Origin: Ianthella basta | Taxonomy: Eukaryota > Porifera > Demospongiae > Verongiida > Ianthellidae | DNA length: 64,000 nucleotides | Direction of reading: 5' to 3' | Assembly (NCBI GenBank): GCA_964019415.1 | Contig: OZ025876.1 | Span: 8,060,745 to 8,124,744, forward strand | Shown: one piece after another, positions 62,658-64,000 of the stretch | How the letters are laid out: every line of letters starts with the position of its first letter | Numbering within the stretch: the stretch's first letter is position 1 | Position numbers and translations under genes: made by a program | Notes under the pieces: generated by a model | What the model was told of the DNA's origin: nothing | What the model saw: the letters and a program-made list of their open reading frames with translations, nothing else | The model's database searches: none

Positions 62658-62948
62658 CCCCCCTCAGGCAAGACAATCAGACGGCCTAAGGTGGGCATGC
62701 TATGGCTGGGTGCAAGAAGTGTGTGCTTGCGACATTGTGTTGTGAAAGGGTTAAAAGCATGAGGTCCCGTTTGGACAGACCTACATTGACTGAAGGATCA
62801 CCACTTAGCTCCTTTAGTGCCTTCACTCCCTTGCTGTTTTGCCATACTCCTGACGACGAAACACAGTGATCCCTGTCACATGTTGTTGTTCTCACGTTTG
62901 CATGCTGTTGGCTGTTGGTGGGCGATGAAGGCTGTTTGTGTGCCCCAG
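62009..62948. other. Non-coding stretch with transposon-like copy
   Basis: Contains a short frame with DTFLYPEEEDIGQLCESLDI (62188-62260), which looks coding but could not be joined to anything, and the dispersed repeat at 62508-62760. Confidence 0.45.
62508..62760. mobile_element. Dispersed repeat, intact-order copy (A'-(CA)n-B')
   Basis: Reverse-complement partner of 52332-52541. On the minus strand it reads ATGCTTTTAACCCTTTCACA ... GAGGGGGGAAGT-(GT)n-GTTTGTGTGTGCATGTGTAG ... CTCTACTTCAAC. The element is about 253 bp with an internal GT microsatellite, and it has no coding capacity. Confidence 0.85.
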
Positions 62949-63033
62949 CTCAAATACCACAATCCACATGTCAGAGTGGTGGCGAACACACACATTGCAG
63001 AGGACACAGCACCTACCATCAGATTCAAGACAG
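62949..63033 (+). CDS. Possible exon resembling the L51/S25/CI-B8 domain
   Basis: Between a GTGCCCCAG acceptor and an ACAG|GTACAC donor the frame reads LKYHNPHVRVVANTHIAEDT then APTIRFKT. The block parallels [13 protein letters not shown] ... TPFVKIFF of the MRPS25 gene at 2.7 kb. It may be an exon of another L51/S25-fold protein or a decayed MRPS25 relative. No flanking exons were fixed. Confidence 0.35.
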
Positions 63034-63035
63034 GT

Positions 63036-63066
63036 ACACACACACACACACACACACACACGCACG

Positions 63067-63102
<36 letters not shown>
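63036..63102. repeat. (CA)n microsatellite
   Basis: CA repeats with CGCACGCACG interruption directly after the possible exon at 62949-63033. Confidence 0.9.
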
Positions 63103-63229
63103 CATGATATTGTAGAGGCTCACAGTTGCGTTGATAATACAATGATACGAGATTCTTGAGCAAGACACAACTGATGATGATAAATCAATCAAATGCAGGA
63201 CGTTTCGACCCGAAGGTCTTTGTCAACTC

Positions 63230-64000
63230 ATCCTGTAGGGGATCCAGTGCATCCTGTAGTGGGTCCAGGCCATCCCAAAAGGGGTCCAGTGCAACCTATA
63301 GGGGGTCCACTGCATCCTATTGGGGGTCCAGTACATGTCGTAGGGGGTCCAGTGCAACCTGTAGTGGGTCCAGTGCATCCTTTAGGGGGTCCAGTGCATC
63401 TTGTAGGGGGTACAGTGCAATCCTGTAGGGGGTTCAGTGCAATCCTGTAGGGTGTCCAGTGCATCTTGGTGGGGTTTAGTGCAATCCTCTAGGGGATCCA
63501 GTGCATCTTGTAGGGGATCCAGTGTATCCTGTAGGGGGTCCAGTGCATCTTGTAGGGGGTCCAGTGCAACCCTGTAGTGGGTCCAGTGCATCTTGTAGGG
63601 GGTCCAGTGCATCTTGTAGGGGGTCCAGTGCATCTTGTAGGGGGTCCAGTGCAATCCTGTAGGGGATCCAGTGCATTTTGTAGGGGATCCAGTGTATCCT
63701 GTAGGGGGTCCAGTGCATCTTTTAGGGGGTCCGGTGCATTTTGTTGGAGGTCCAGTGCATCTTGTAGGAGGTCCAGTGCATCCTATAAGGGGTCCTGTTC
63801 AACCTATATGTGGTCCTGTGCGTTCTATAGGGGATACAGTGAATCCTGTAGGGAGTCCAGTGCATCTTGTAGGGGGTCCAGTGCATCTTGTAGGGAGTCC
63901 AGTGTATCCCATAAGGGGTCCAGTGCATTCCATAAGGGGTTTAGTGCAACCTATAGGGGGTCCAGTGCGTTTTATAGGGGGTCCAGTGCATCTCGTAGGG
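63230..64000. repeat. 21-bp satellite (GGGGGTCCAGTGCATCTTGT unit) running off the window
   Basis: About 36 copies of a 21-bp unit with point variants and some 22-bp units, continuing to the last base. Copies are more diverged (CC/CA/TA exchanges) than those of the CTSO array, so it is older or less homogenised. It is related to the 57255 array. Confidence 0.95.

Overview
This is nuclear DNA from a gene-dense, intron-rich animal. About 21 protein genes of named or partly named families sit in 64 kb. Most introns are 60-250 bp with GT-AG ends, intergenic gaps are tiny, and simple repeats are very common. The gene set is metazoan in character: rabenosyn-5, SNIP1, SPAG16, cathepsin O, a LAP2-type LEM protein and a possible TGF-beta propeptide. 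Compact layout plus a ThiM-type (hydroxyethylthiazole kinase) homologue and a stand-alone saccharopine dehydrogenase suggest an early-branching lineage. A sponge is my best guess, but that is inference and no marker gene here proves it.

Layout. 0-3.4 kb: the 3' half of PSMD2 (proteasome Rpn1), then MRPS25. 3.4-10.6 kb, minus: TUBGCP6. 10.7-13.8 kb: RBSN. 14.2-17.4 kb: saccharopine dehydrogenase. 18.1-18.8 kb, minus: SMIM4/UQCC5. 18.9-20.1 kb: thymine DNA glycosylase. 20.1-22.8 kb: an unrecognised multipass membrane protein. 23.5-25.4 kb, minus: DCP1. 25.6-28.4 kb: SNIP1. 28.5-32.0 kb: DNAJC2. 32.7-34.6 kb, minus: PDHB. 34.7-36.6 kb: IMMP2L. 36.9-37.6 kb: a secreted TGF-beta-propeptide-like protein. 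37.7-41.3 kb: a LAP2-like inner nuclear membrane protein whose large intron holds foldback elements. 41.6-43.1 kb, minus: a degenerate ThiM-like protein. 43.1-46.4 kb: RFT1. 46.6-51.1 kb, minus: SPAG16/PF20. 51.15-53.3 kb: GTF2E2. 53.4-57.1 kb: cathepsin O with a 2-kb minisatellite in its last intron. 59.1-60.8 kb, minus: MRPL38. 61.8-64 kb: weakly coding stretches, a transposon-like copy and a satellite running off the window end.

The genes do not form one pathway. Six are mitochondrial (MRPS25, saccharopine dehydrogenase, SMIM4, PDHB, IMMP2L, MRPL38). Six pairs are divergent, with 22-179 bp between start codons, so shared bidirectional promoters are the main regulatory architecture. Minisatellites are concentrated in introns. 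Where they enter exons (TUBGCP6, SNIP1, SPAG16) the unit is 24 nt, which keeps the frame.

The observations most worth following are the ThiM-like protein with its catalytic motifs lost, a dispersed repeat found in circularly permuted form around a GT microsatellite, the propeptide-only TGF-beta-like protein, and the separate mitochondrial saccharopine dehydrogenase. Exon limits were read by eye from splice sites, reading frame and family similarity; they may be off by a base or two and no transcript data were available.
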